From Diaporthe sp. PMI_573 (Eukaryota; Ascomycota; Sordariomycetes; Diaporthales; Diaporthaceae), in NCBI GenBank assembly GCA_021399435.1, contig JAJTUP010000074.1:62001-126000 (forward strand): a stretch of DNA of 64,000 nt, read 5' to 3'. The notes under the pieces are model-generated. The model had not been told where the DNA came from. It made no database searches and saw only the letters and a program-made list of their open reading frames with translations. The translations under genes were made by a program, and so were the position numbers. This document shows, one piece after another, positions 10,601 through 21,575 of the stretch. Position 1 is the stretch's first letter. Each line of letters begins with the position of its first letter.

Positions 10601-12826
10601 TAAAAAAGAACTTAAGATTAGACTAGTAGAGGCTGTAAAAAGCGGCTATAAATTAAATAATAATAGGCCTATAAAGGCTAAAAGTGCTAAATAACTAGCT
10701 GATAAAGCTGATGTTAATTTAATAAGTATTAGAAGACTGACTAGTAAACTTAATGCTGGCCTAATAATAGGAAAATGTTTTTAGATAAAGGCCTACTAAG
10801 AGGTTATTAAGTATTACATAAGTAGAGGAAGGTTTAAAAAATTAATATATTGGAATTAAGTATAAACAACCTTAGAAATGTCTAGGTTAAAGGGGGACTA
10901 GAAGGGTTTCTAAAAAAGTAATATAAGGGTATTGTTATCCCTACTCCTAAAAAACCAAACCCCCTCTACTAGTACTAATTACCAAGCTATTATATCTTTA
11001 AGCAACTGGCGGGGGAGAGCTATCTACATTTTATAGGTTATCTCCTGTAGTAGTAATAGAAACCCTTCTGGCTAGGCCTTAAAAGTATTATTTATAACCT
11101 GTAAAACCTTTAAGAGAAACCCCTAAACTAAGCTATGTTAAACTGGAAACCCGTTATTGGCTGAGACTAGACGTAGCATCTTACGGCAAGTATTAACTAG
11201 GTCTCTTAAGATTTTCTTATAAAGGGTGTCTACTAAGTTAGTTGAGCCAAACTGTACTAGATAAAGTAAGTATGAATTGGCTAGGGCCTGTGACTAAAAG
11301 ACACTGGCCTCTATAATGGCTGAGTCTTGAGTAGATTAGTGTATAATTATATCTTAAAATGTAGAGAACTTATATTTGTAACCTTAATCTATTTCTTCTT
11401 CTAGAAGCCTCTTTTATACTTTAGATTCTCTACCGTTTTTTAAAATGCCGGAGTACTGCTTGGTCTATTTGTAGATAAGTTTATTAAGATTTAGGCTAGG
11501 TAAACCTATAAGGTCGACAGCTGGTTTTCCTATACTATTAATAGAGGAGGATTTATAGTCTAGGTGATTTTCCTTAGAAGGGCTCTTATAAAATATAGGT
11601 TAGCAATCAACCTAATGATTAAAGAATTCCTTTATAAGGGTTAATAGAAATAATAACAATAGATAGAAGGATACTTATTATTATATAAGGCGAGTAATGC
11701 TTTTTAATATACTAATTATATTAAAAGCTTTCTAAACTAGTTATAATGTAGGGTATATTCTCCTATAAGAAAGGCACATTCTCTTTAAACCTTTTAAGAA
11801 AGCTGTGTATATAGGCTTTACAAGAGGCTCGGGACTAGATTGCCCGACTCTAGGTCTACACCCTTTTGTCCTGCCCAGATAGATTATATAAGGTTTAAAT
11901 GATGTTCCTAAAGGCTGCCGCTATATGCTGCTAGCTGGGAGGTATTACGTGCTTAAAAGCCTTGGTAGATACATACAACTATATAAACTTACTAGTAGAA
12001 AAAGCCAGTTTCTTTAGGGTTTAAGGTACTTTCGGGGGTCTCCTCTTATTTAGTTTGCCTAGTAATACAGTAATGCTTGCTACTACCTTGCAATAAGTTT
12101 AAGGGATTTATAGAATAGTAGCAGGCTGCTTACTAGCTGCCTTTAAGGACTTGCCTTAAGTTATAGTTAAGATATTACTCTGTTTAAAGGAGGATGACTT
12201 TAAAGAGAAAGAAATAGTAAGAGGATTTATAATGGGGCTGGCATAATTACTACTAAACCCCTTGAGACTTAAACTTAATAAGTTAGGGAACCTTGTAAAC
12301 AGGTTATTCTGACCTTATAGGAAGGACGACTGTAAGTAGTGTAAAGAGCTATTTTTGCTAGCAAAATTAATGAAAGGAGAATAAAAGTAAACGGGGGCTA
12401 GAGGCCTAGGGCTAGAAGCGCTTGCTGAAGAAGACTGGAAACAATTGCAAGACCCCTCTAAAGAAAAAGGCGATGCCTTATCTGGTAATAAGGGTAAGAA
12501 GCCCTTAAATAAGCTAGATAAGCAAGACATGATAAAGGTATTAAGAAGGTATTGTGAAAATTACTTAAAGTAGTAGGTAGAAAAGGGGCTATAGCGACGG
12601 CTTTAGAAGGTTATAAGTTATAGGTTGGAGGAAGAAAGAAGTTAAAAGTAGCCTGGCTGGCGGGCTATTTAAACCACGCCGCCTAGTTAGTATAGCGATA
12701 AACGGGTCTTAAAGGGACTGGGACTGTTTAGTAAATTACCGGAGGTAGTGACTTAAAGGTGCCTATAAAAGCTGTACAAAAGCTGGTTTACGGCCCGGGG
12801 ATGGGCCTCTGGGGGGAAGGCATAAT
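10601..12826 (+). mobile_element. Degraded transposon-derived DNA
   Basis: AT-rich and TAG-rich DNA between the integrase relic and the second TGTAACGCC repeat. It looks like broken coding sequence on the plus strand (for example a Lys/Glu-rich stretch near 12390-12560), but I could not assign a domain. A G-rich tract just before 12827 (GGGGGGAAGG) resembles the polypurine tract that precedes a 3' LTR. Confidence 0.45.
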
Positions 12827-12954
12827 TGTAACGCCTAGGCGGAAGCTATGTGGAAGCCCTGGTAAAAAGCCCCCACGTCTAGAAAAGGGCCCGAAGCCTC
12901 TATGTCTTAGTTTAGCGGGGGCAAGAATCAGTCTTGCACCAGACCTACACCTAA
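12827..12954 (+). repeat. TGTAACGCC repeat, copy 2 (LTR-like)
   Basis: Second copy of the 8947-9072 repeat, with transition differences. It is preceded by the polypurine-like tract, consistent with the start of a 3' LTR. The true right end is uncertain, because copy 1 is cut by another insertion. Confidence 0.6.
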
Positions 12955-13593
12955 TACACATATTGGCCTTCCTAGTTCACCGGACCATCGTGCCTAGTGC
13001 AGAGCCCATTACATTAAGCTAACTAAAGACTAGTATAATAGCTTCTAAATATAGATAGTAGCAGAATATATATAGTTAAATAAAATTAGTTAGGGAAATA
13101 TAATGATAGGTCTTTTAACCTTATACCTAGGAGGGGTCTAGTAATGTATAGACATAAACCTAGATATATTGTAAGAGGTGATCCACTTAAAGCAAGCAGC
13201 TTTAAAGGTTTGTAAGCTGGCGATCAGTGCGTTGATTACTGATCTATTAAGCATTGGAGACTAGCCTTGGTCTACCCACCCAGCTGAATCTATCTACCTA
13301 CCTAGTGAGTAATAAAATTTAGGTATAAGATAGGCGAATAGTCGGAGCTGGGTGGGCAGATCATGCTGTCTGGAACCGGCTAATCTTTGCTAAGTTACAA
13401 GGTGGACAATGGATCATTCTATGCGCCCTAGAATTGACATGCGGGACTAGTCTTAGTTATAAAGTCATCGCTACTTATACTTACCAACTGACACTCATTC
13501 ACCACAAGCTCTTTTCCTTGATTTTCTCCTATTTTTATTTCCCGCGAAGAGATCAACGCCGCCAAAAGACTCAATCCAATTTTACAGCTAGCC
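12955..13593. other. Boundary of repeat island and upstream region of MCT gene
   Basis: Bases 13022-13135 are the inverted partner of 178-290. From about 13200 the composition becomes balanced, and the last 300 bases before the transporter ATG at 13594 presumably hold its promoter. A fragment with CCGGACCATC near 12980 belongs to the repeat side. No gene seen. Confidence 0.45.
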
Positions 13594-14940
13594 ATGTCAC
13601 CTGAGACGCCTAGTCCAATACCCCTTGCTCCGGGACCTCGACCTGCTCCTGCACTGTCAGAATCTGACAGACACGACACCGATGAGCCAGGTACTTCAGA
13701 TGCGATCCTCCACGCGTCACGACTCGCGGATGCTGCCGTACCTGATGGAGGCTATGGCTGGGTCATTGCGTCAGCTTGTGCTGTTATCACTTGGTGGTTT
13801 GTTGGAACAACATACTGCTGGGGAATTATCCAAAGCGCGCTTGTTACTGAGGGACTTGCCACCCCTGCCACGCTATCATACGTTGGGTCTCTGACAGTAA
13901 CATTCATCTCTATCCTTGCTCTCGCCTCGGCTAGCGTCATTGCCCATGTCGGTGCTAGGAACACTGCGGTCCTAGGGGTGTCCCTTGTTGGCCTGGGAGG
14001 CATCCTGAGTGGTTTTGCAACAAGCAGTGTCGGCGGCCTTTTTGTCACCAATGGGATAGTCATGGGCATCGGAGTCGCGCTGTCGTTCATGGTTTGCTCC
14101 ACAACACCCGCGCAATACTTCTACCGGAAGCGTGGGCTTGCGAACGGTATCGTCTTTGGTGGTGGAGGTTTAGGTGGTGCGGTCATCAGTTTTATCATGG
14201 ATGAACTCATCACGAAGCTCGGTTTACCATGGACTTTCCGTGTCATTGGGCTAATGACTTTGGCTACTGGATTGCCGGCCGCGTGGCTCATACGTGAGCG
14301 TCTGCCAGTTAGATCGCGAAGTCGCATTGAGTGGCGCCTGTTTCAAAATCCTCAATTCGTCATTCTCTTCGCCGCAGGCGCCGTGGGCACATTCCCTCTA
14401 TTTGTTCCGCCATTCTTCCTTCCGCTCTACGTCAAATCACTCGGCCTGTCATCCACCACTGCTGCCGGCTTGCTGGCGGGTTTCAACTTTGCATCTGCTG
14501 TCGGGCGTATTGGCTGTGGAGCCCTCTGCGACGCTTTTGGCGCCCTCAATACGCTTTTCGCTTCGCTCTTCATTTGTGCGCTGAGTATGCTCGTCCTTTG
14601 GCCGGAATCACAATCACTAGCACCTCTGGCCGTGTTCGTTTGCATTAACGGCCTTTCGAACGGCGGCTTCTTTGCTACAATGCCCACTGTAGTTGGGAAC
14701 ATGTTTGGATCCGCTAGATTAAGTGTTGCCATGGGGATGATAGTCACCGGCTGGGCTGGGGGGTATCTGATGGGGGCTCCGATTGCTGGATATCTTCTTA
14801 ATGCCTATGGCGGCGAGAAACGTGGACTAAATCCATATCGCCCGGCAATGTATTACGCTGGTGCCATGGCGTTGTCTTCTGCACTATTAGTATTAGCTGC
14901 ACGAATGAGATCCTCTGTGAAGTTGGTCAAGAAGCTTTAA
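13594..14940 (+). CDS. MFS transporter, monocarboxylate (MCT) type
   Basis: Intact 448-aa frame from the ATG at 13594; no intron needed. After a 50-residue Pro-rich cytosolic N-terminus comes DGGYGW (51-56), the MCT-family signature at the start of the first membrane helix. About twelve hydrophobic segments follow, with the cytosolic loop after helix 6 carrying RERLPVRSRSR. Fungal members move riboflavin, nicotinate-like acids or small organic acids, and are common in secondary-metabolite clusters; the substrate cannot be read here. It is co-oriented with the P450 800 bp downstream and the broken prenyltransferase, so export or import for that pathway is a reasonable inference. Length fits the family. 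Confidence 0.9.
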   Translation: MSPETPSPIPLAPGPRPAPALSESDRHDTDEPGTSDAILHASRLADAAVPDGGYGWVIASACAVITWWFVGTTYCWGIIQSALVTEGLATPATLSYVGSLTVTFISILALASASVIAHVGARNTAVLGVSLVGLGGILSGFATSSVGGLFVTNGIVMGIGVALSFMVCSTTPAQYFYRKRGLANGIVFGGGGLGGAVISFIMDELITKLGLPWTFRVIGLMTLATGLPAAWLIRERLPVRSRSRIEWRLFQNPQFVILFAAGAVGTFPLFVPPFFLPLYVKSLGLSSTTAAGLLAGFNFASAVGRIGCGALCDAFGALNTLFASLFICALSMLVLWPESQSLAPLAVFVCINGLSNGGFFATMPTVVGNMFGSARLSVAMGMIVTGWAGGYLMGAPIAGYLLNAYGGEKRGLNPYRPAMYYAGAMALSSALLVLAARMRSSVKLVKKL

Positions 14941-15731
14941 AGGCTAAGGGTCTTGGTGGGCCCTAGAGTACTACATAGTCGATAGTATAGTACACCTCTC
15001 TATTATCATAGAGTTGAAATTGCCTTCCTTTAGCTAGTCTACTTGGCCGTTGATCGTGGGTGACATGTTTTCTGGGACGGTGCTTTGGTCCGGCTCTCGT
15101 TTCTGGTCGGTAGATTGGTTGCTTCCGGGTTGTCTTGGTCTCACTCTGGCCTGGTATTCAGCCCAACATGTAAGCTTTCCACAAATGTTTACGTCCGCTG
15201 ATGTCGCATTTCTGATAGAACGTCACTGCCTGCCTAGTTATGTCGGTCCGTCTTCCCCCTCCATTCCGGAGTCATAGACAGTGCAACAGAGCCATCATGC
15301 ACCGGGCCTTCCCCTTTCTCCAAGCTGAATAATAACTGTGGGTACGTACTGAAAATATCGCACACGCATTAGCTGTTTCTTGGTCTAACTTTAACCCGTG
15401 CTTTAAAATCGTTTCCATTGCGTTGGCTGCCAAAGCATTACCGCTCCACAGCCAGGTTGGCAGGACTGGGCTCGCAGCCCTAGGGTCCCGAGGGTCCGAG
15501 GCCCGAGGCATACAAACGAGTACTGACTAGGCGCCATAGAAGCATAATGGAACCCGCGGACGAGAAGTTGTTATTCCTAATTGGGTCAGAGGCTGGACCA
15601 AACATCGAATGCGGTACAGTATGCACACTTCTCTCAGACAATCACTCTGGACGCTTATAAGGAAGAGTTCCCTAGGCCGAAAATAACCAATGGCAGAGAC
15701 TTCTAACACACACTCACCAGGTCTTCACTGA
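14941..15731. other. Intergenic region between transporter and P450
   Basis: About 790 bases with balanced composition. Only short overlapping frames on both strands (for example 15050-15277 plus, 15272-15511 minus), none with recognisable features. It presumably contains the transporter 3' end and the P450 promoter. Confidence 0.5.
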
Positions 15732-17571
15732 ATGTCCCTCACTATGAATACACTAAATCTTTTCCACCTTACACACTCACTCGCCGGCCTAGGCCTCCTA
15801 CTCTTGGGGACAACACTCGGCTTCTACGCCCTTTACCGCTATCTCCTCCCAACCCCCATCCCTGGAATCCCCTACAACTACGAGGCGGTAAGGTCTATTC
15901 TCGGAGACCTGCCAGCTTTGATACGGCAGAGTGAGACCGGCAGCGGCCTTGAATGGATCAGCGACCAGGCCAAGCGCCACCCGGGCCCTCTCTGCCAAAT
16001 CTTCACACAGCCCCTTGGGAAGCCAACCCTCGTCCTGTCTGACTACCGCGAGGCACAGGACATCCTCCTCCGCCGGGTGAATGAGTGGGACCGCTCAGAC
16101 TGGTCCATTGAGGTACTCGGTGGTGCGGTGCCCAATCACCACATCAACAAGAAGACCGGTCCGGCGTGGAAGGCCAGTCGTCGTCTGCTACAGGACCTCA
16201 TGACGCCTGCATTTCTACGCAAAGTCGCGGCGCCAAACATTTACGAAAGCGTCTGTGACTTGATCAAGCTCTGGGACTTCAAAGCAAGGGTGTGCAATGG
16301 CCAGCCCTTCACCGCCCTCGACGACATCTACGACGCAGCCTTGGACGCGGTGTTGGAGTTTACCTTCGGGAGCGCATTTCCTCACCGATCTCTCCGTCCG
16401 CAACTCGAAGCCTTTAGCAACGCCAATGAGACGGCGCTGAGAGGATCATCTGACGCGGTCGGTGAAGATGACCCCGTGGTGTTCCCTCGCGCGGCACCCC
16501 ATGAGACGATCCAGGCCACGTTTAAGACGTCCCAGTCGATCGGGGAAGTCTTTGCCTTTCCGAGCCCCTGGCTCGGATGGTATTGTAAAAGGTTCCAGCC
16601 ATCGGAGACCGCCGCTTCTCGGGTGCGCCACGCGTACGCTAAGAATCAAGTTGACAAGGCCGTTGAGAGACTTCAGGCCCAGTCAAAGGACGGCGGTGAT
16701 GAGTGGATCAAGTCCGCCGTGGAGTTGATGTTGAGCCGAGAGGCCAAATTTGCTGCAAAGGAGGGCCGTAATCCAGTATATTGGTCTCCAATCATGAGAG
16801 ACGAGGTGTGCTTCTTGCCTTGGTCTTTGGTATCTGTTACTTGAAAGCTAACACAACTTCCAGATTCTGGGCTTTGTGATAGCGGGTCATGACACGACGA
16901 GCACGACAATGCTATGGGGCCTCAAATTCCTCACAGACTCGCCAGAAGCTCAGCGAAAGCTGCGCGCCGCCCTGCGCGCCGCCCATGCCAGCGCTGCGGA
17001 GGAGTCCCGGGCTCCGTCTTCTTTCGAAATCACTAATACCGCGATCGCCTACCTCGATGCCGTGATTGAGGAGATCCTTCGCCTGGCGGGCACATTCCCC
17101 TTTACGGAGAGGCAGTGTAACCGCGACACAACTGTTTTGGGCCACTTCGTGCCCAAGGGAACGACAATGTACTTGCTCAGCATTGGCCCCACAATCACCG
17201 AGGTCGGAGAGCCCGTGGATGAGAAGCTTCGCAGTGAAAGCTCGCAGAAGGCGTTTCTGGAGCGTGGCACCCGCCAGTGGGATGCCGAGGGCATAACCGA
17301 GTTCCGCCCGGAGCGGTGGCTGACGAGTATCAGCGGGGAAGATATGTTTGACAGTACCGCTGGCCCGATGTTGGCATTTGGCAACGGGCTCAGAGGGTGC
17401 TTCGGCCGGCGGCTGTCGTATGTGGAGATGAGGATCATGATCACGATGCTGGTCTGGCACTATGAGCTGCTCCAGACCTCTGAGAAGCTGTCGGGTTATG
17501 CAGCGGAGGACGATCTGACGCGTAAGCCGCGAGAGTGCTATGTTCGGCTTAGAACTTTGCAGGGGAAATAG
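15732..17571 (+). CDS. Cytochrome P450 monooxygenase (two exons)
   Basis: Exon 1 15732-16805 and exon 2 16864-17571, with a 58-bp intron (GTGTGC...TTCCAG). Joined length 593 aa. The N-terminus has a single membrane anchor (about residues 8-38) followed by a short Pro-rich hinge (PTPIPGIP), typical of ER-bound class II enzymes that use NADPH-P450 reductase. Motifs: the I-helix AGHDTT at 365-370, directly after the splice junction; ExxR at 428-431; PERW near 507-510; and the haem loop FGNGLRGCFG with Cys537 as iron ligand. All key residues are present, so the enzyme may be active. It lies 260 bp upstream of a broken prenyl-diphosphate synthase on the same strand, suggesting a terpenoid oxidation role. 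The substrate is unknown. Confidence 0.92.
16806..16863 (+). other. Intron of the P450 gene
   Basis: 58-bp phase-0 intron. Removing it joins ...MRDE to ILGFVIAGHDTT in frame; reading through it gives an early stop. A possible branch point is GCTAAC, 17 bases before the acceptor. Confidence 0.88.
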
Positions 17572-17829
17572 TCTCGATAGTAACTGCTGATGGCCCATTA
17601 CGTACAACGGGCTGCAAGAACTCTGCCTCATATACAGATTAAGATTGGGAATCGATATTGGCAAGGGTTGCATCGATGGGAGTCGGAATAATGGCCTGAC
17701 GGATAAGAGGAAAGTACCGAGCGACTATTGCAAGATGGAGATACAACGCTAACAGACTGTGTTTGAAGAGAACAAAGCATCAGGAAACATCTCAGGTTTA
17801 TTATGCTGCGTACTTAAGCTGCCGCCTAG

Positions 17830-18585
17830 ACCTTAGAAGATATATTGAGGTTATCGGCTCCATTACTGCCTGCAATCCTCTGTGGACTGCCATATGTCTA
17901 TGGAACTTTCTTTGTTGGACCCTGGTATCTAGGTTTAGAGGAGCGTTTTCTACAAAGTGGACAAGGATCTTTATTCCGGGAAAAGAATCTCGTCAGAGAG
18001 GCGAGAGAGAGCGAAGATCACCTAAGAGATGACCTACAAACATTGCGCCTGAACGACGACAACGACGATGTTAATGATGGCCAAAGCACCGGATCTTCAT
18101 CTTCAATCCGTGTGGCAAAGACACCTTCCGTATCTCCTACGAACTCTTCCTCAACCTCAATTATTTTAGAGGAAGCCTTCATCAAGTCCCCGTTGAGCAA
18201 TTCTCATGTTGAAAAACTGGGACCGCTCTACGGCCCTTCCAAATACATCATGGCAATGCCTTCCAAGGGCCTTCGCTCGTCGTTCACGAGCGCTGTGAAC
18301 CAATGGAACAAACTTGATAAAGACATTATACAGTCCATCTCAGATATCATCAACATCCTGCATAACTCATCGCTTATCCTCGATGACATCGAAGACAATT
18401 CGCCTCTCCGCCGTGGCTTGCCCGCCACCCATGTTGTGTTTGGCCCCGGCCAAGCCATCAACACAGCTACCTTCATGTTCGTGCAGGCGGTGAAGCTGAC
18501 AAGGAAATTACCCCACCCTTCATCGGCAGACGTCGTCCTGGAGGAGCTGACACAGATTTTCGTCGGCCAGAGCTTGTGGGAATAG
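17830..18585 (+). pseudogene. Truncated prenyl-diphosphate (GGPP) synthase
   Basis: Open frame bounded upstream by TAG at 17827, with no ATG; translation from 17830 gives about 251 residues. The second half matches trans-prenyltransferases of the GGPP-synthase type: SKYIMAMPSKGLR (substrate-binding KG/R region), then LHNSSLILDDIEDNSPLRRG, with the first Asp-rich motif DDIED at 18382-18396 and the RRG after it. The family needs a second DDxxD about 130 residues later; the frame stops at GQSLWE, where GQSLDL is expected, and AT-rich repeat DNA follows. The first 100 residues include a long Ser/Thr/Asp-rich linker, as in the prenyltransferase half of bifunctional terpene synthases. The upstream cyclase is not present. 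It is probably non-functional. A missing upstream exon is possible. Confidence 0.8.
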
Positions 18586-19369
18586 TGGCATGCAGCGGCA
18601 TGTTATAATAACTTAATAAATGTTTTAATAAAGTTATCACTAAATAGAGCACTAAAATGCTTTATATTAATAAATAAGCTAATAATATATATTAAAGAGT
18701 TTATAGACTCTTCTTATCGAGCTAGTTAGGATAATTAATAGCAAGATATCTATAGAATAATTAAGGATACTTTAAAAAGACCTAATATTTATTTAAGTAT
18801 TTAAGACTTTATGTGCTTTTTAGCTGTTATAACGTTTTTAAGTATACTTTCTTTTAAATATTTAAAAGACTACTAGTATAGATTTAAGTATAGCTTTAAG
18901 GGCTATATGCCTAGCCTGGCTATAGTAAATTAGAAAGGCCGGTTTAGCTTAGTTAGTAGAAAGCTGGCTACTATACTAAGCGCTTTGGCGGCTATAGTGG
19001 CGATAGCTTCTCTTCTTTCTTCCTTAGCAAGAATTAAATCTATATCTAGATGTATGGCTTTTGCTTGCCCCTATTTGTACGTATAAAAACCCTCTAACCT
19101 ATGGCATTAGGGCCGTACCAATACCCTCCCCTCCTACCTGGTCTTTACCGACTGATATACCTATAGAGAGCGGACAAGGCGTTGAGTATAGTACTGAAGG
19201 GTTTTATGACTGGACTCAGGTTAAGGCTATTCGATCGGCGCTTAGATACTTTTACGGGTTTTCACGCCCTGTAACACAGAGTATTTGGCTTTGTGGTCCT
19301 TTAAAGCTTGCAAAGTTGTGACATGTCCATACTTGGACGCTACCTATAAAGAGAACTTTGTTAATCTGC
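18586..19369. mobile_element. AT-rich insertion and degraded LTR-like repeat
   Basis: This DNA follows the abrupt end of the prenyltransferase frame. Bases about 18908-19120 match 36938-37162 (same orientation, many transitions), including the shared GCATTAGGGCC and GCGATAGCTTC strings, so this is a RIP-degraded copy of that LTR-like repeat. No coding frame is supported. Confidence 0.65.
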
Positions 19370-20454
19370 TGTCGTCTGCTGTCTAAGCAGAGGGAATACA
19401 CGATGGCCCATAGATAATAGTTGAAGTAGGAAGAGGAAGCCTGAGAGTCGGGAGGTCCCTTATCTGCAGATGATTGACATACTGTTTGGCGGCAACGTAG
19501 AGCTCCGACGGCCCTGGCTGCTACGCCCGCGGCGCCTCTTGTACACGCTATATACAAAAGAGGTGTAAAGTAGTATCAGCTTGTATTGTGCTGTATGCTT
19601 ATTTGGTAAGGCGGTTGAGCCAGATCTTGCTGATAATCGGCATCTGCTTATATACTGACTGCAAATAACGAGTCTTGATGGAATCGAGATTCGACCGATT
19701 CTCAAGAACTGCTATCTCGTCTGTAGCTAACTTAATGTTTATGTGTATCGGCGGATTGTATAAGGACCAGATGTTTGAATCTAGGCATGAGATGTACACA
19801 TAACGTCCCTTATAGGCATCTGGGACACCCCCTTATATAGGACACCTGTTTACACCAAAAATAGCAATCCCCCCCCCTGTAACCTGGCTAACTATAATAT
19901 TATTTTTGGTATAAACAGGGTGTCCTATATGGGGGGGTGTCCCAGATGCCTGTGAGGAATGTTACAAAGCGGACGGATACTAGTAACTTGACAGCTCTGC
20001 TGCAAAAGGTGTGCGTGCCGGTGGAGTCGACAAATTCAGGACACGTTCTTCCGGTTCAAGATCCCGGCTTTGCAGGTTACTGATCTCGTCAGCGCGGATG
20101 GCCGGTGAGAAATCGCAGATTCTGCCGATCCTAGGTGACGAGGAACGTGTTAGTGGCGACAGAGGGGTTTTGCAAGGCAACTACAAACTTCCAACACAAG
20201 CTACGGCTGGGGAGCGACTGGTCGCAGCGTCGCTTGTACTTCCTGCACGAAGCGCAGGCATGGGGGCAGTTTTGACGCTCGCCAAATCGAACTCTTCCAT
20301 GGCGAGCGGTCGGTGCGGGCGGCCGGATGTTGTTCGCGCCCTTCATTCTGCGTGGTTCGTAATCCATAAAATCCGTAGAACCCTCTCTAGACAGGTTGTC
20401 CGCAGAACCGCTCCTATTATTGGCTTGGAAGACCGGAGACCCGCTATTTCGCAT
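19370..20454 (-). pseudogene. Zn2Cys6 regulator relic, copy 1
   Basis: Minus-strand fragments align over their length with the better-preserved regulator at 51310-53222. Near 20235-20270 the zinc cluster reads CASCRKYKRRCDQSLPSRSLC: one of the six cysteines is Arg, and the sixth is not in frame. Frames are broken repeatedly, the middle is interrupted by a 138-bp MITE (19814-19951), and the C-terminal half found in copy 2 is missing; homology ends near 19370, where repeat DNA begins. Family members bind CGG half-sites and activate local gene clusters. This copy cannot make a working protein. Its upstream flank keeps three GCGGCCGC palindromes. Confidence 0.75.
19814..19951. mobile_element. 138-bp MITE with ~50-bp terminal inverted repeats
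   Basis: The ends are near-perfect inverted repeats of about 50 bp, beginning AGGCATCTGGGACACCCCC and ending in the complementary string. The centre has a C-run and AT-rich sequence. The homologous position in the paralogous regulator locus (near 52800) lacks the insertion, giving a natural empty site. No coding capacity; presumably moved by a transposase encoded elsewhere. Confidence 0.85.
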
Positions 20455-20512
20455 CTGACAGCTTCAAGCAAGGATAGCCGCCCAGCTTTTTAGCGGGGTC
20501 TTGCGGCCGCTC

Positions 20513-20602
20513 CATACTAATAGTTTCGAGATGGGTTCTGATGGTGGGTTCCTGCGGCCGCTCCTGATGAATATTTCGGGCGGGGCAAGATGCGGCGGCC
20601 GC
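20513..20602. promoter_or_regulatory. Three GCGGCCGC palindromes upstream of regulator copy 1
   Basis: GCGGCCGC occurs at 20513-20520, 20554-20561 and 20595-20602, spaced 41 bp start to start in both cases. The first two share TGCGGCCGCTCC. Each is a CGG/CCG inverted repeat with no spacer, the half-site type bound by Zn2Cys6 dimers. The first and third have counterparts upstream of the paralogous regulator at 53422 and 53521. Operator function is inferred. Confidence 0.5.
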
Positions 20603-21575
20603 ATCTGATATGATACATGGTCATTGGCCTGTCTGTCACCCCGGTACGGGGCTTCTGCTAATCTCCGGTCATTGATAGGCCGAGAGCCGGAGAGCTTGGT
20701 AAAGCACATCGCGGCACACAAGCTCTTCCTCCAGTTCACGACGGTAGTTATTCCCGGTCCGTGCTGCCAGGTATGCCAGGCTGCGGGGCTTCCTCTGCCG
20801 CCTCCGCAGTGGTCAGCAGAGAGCTGGCTTTCAAGAGTCGCCTCGGCAACCGGGCGTCTCAGCCCTCCTTCGCCGACGGCCTGAGAGCGATCACACCTCT
20901 AAAACAAAGGACATGAACTTGGCAGCCGTGGTGCAGTGGGCTAAGCCTACTACAAGCACCTATGCAAAGTGCTCCGCTACGGAGATGATTCATATCTCCT
21001 AACCCTCGGCTTATTCTTCTACACACAAAGGATGCCGGTTGTCGTCACCTGAAACCAGTTTACCGGCCTGAAGCTGGTTAAAGGAGAAGTGGTCCGTGCG
21101 TCAGGGGACGGGCGCAGCCAGCAGAAGGGAACCTTTCGGAACTTTGCTTCGTGGTCCCTCCAGGCATTTGCCTCGACGGCGTGCCGAAGCCTTTTCTTGT
21201 CACTAATCGTCTACCAGTCCGAACCGCCTGTCGAGCAAGTCTGCCTTGCCCGGACCGTAGATGACGTCTGCAATCCGGCTGGGGGGCAGACCCCTTGAAG
21301 TTTCTCCAGTTTCCCCCAGAAATCCAATGTATAATTCCATCAAGTTCACAAATTTGGCACAGCGTCGAATTTTGGGTTCATGTATTGAGCTATCCGGCCC
21401 GAGATGCGGGGCAGTTGAACCGTGATCTGCTCGGCCCGGGAGGAGCTGGTGCGCAACTTATTCAAATGGCTGCAATAGAACTATTCGGTACGATGTAGTC
21501 GTGTATTCTGGCTGCTACATACAGCTCTCGGGAATCTGAAGCCTTGTCGAGAAAATCATCTGAAGTCCTGCCAAC
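20603..21575. other. Intergenic region before P5C reductase gene
   Basis: About 970 bases of balanced composition without a recognisable coding frame; short open frames at 20624-20884, 21089-21298 and 21295-21498 show no domain. Bases 20924-21011 have a tRNA-like arrangement (see findings). The last few hundred bases presumably form the promoter of the downstream reductase. Confidence 0.45.

Noticed and set aside
16912..17673. 253-codon minus-strand frame
   Set aside because: Antisense shadow of P450 exon 2, which carries the I-helix, ExxR and haem-loop motifs.
17763..18032. 89-codon frame upstream of the prenyltransferase
   Set aside because: It overlaps the prenyltransferase frame in another phase and has no recognisable similarity; it does not supply the missing N-terminus.
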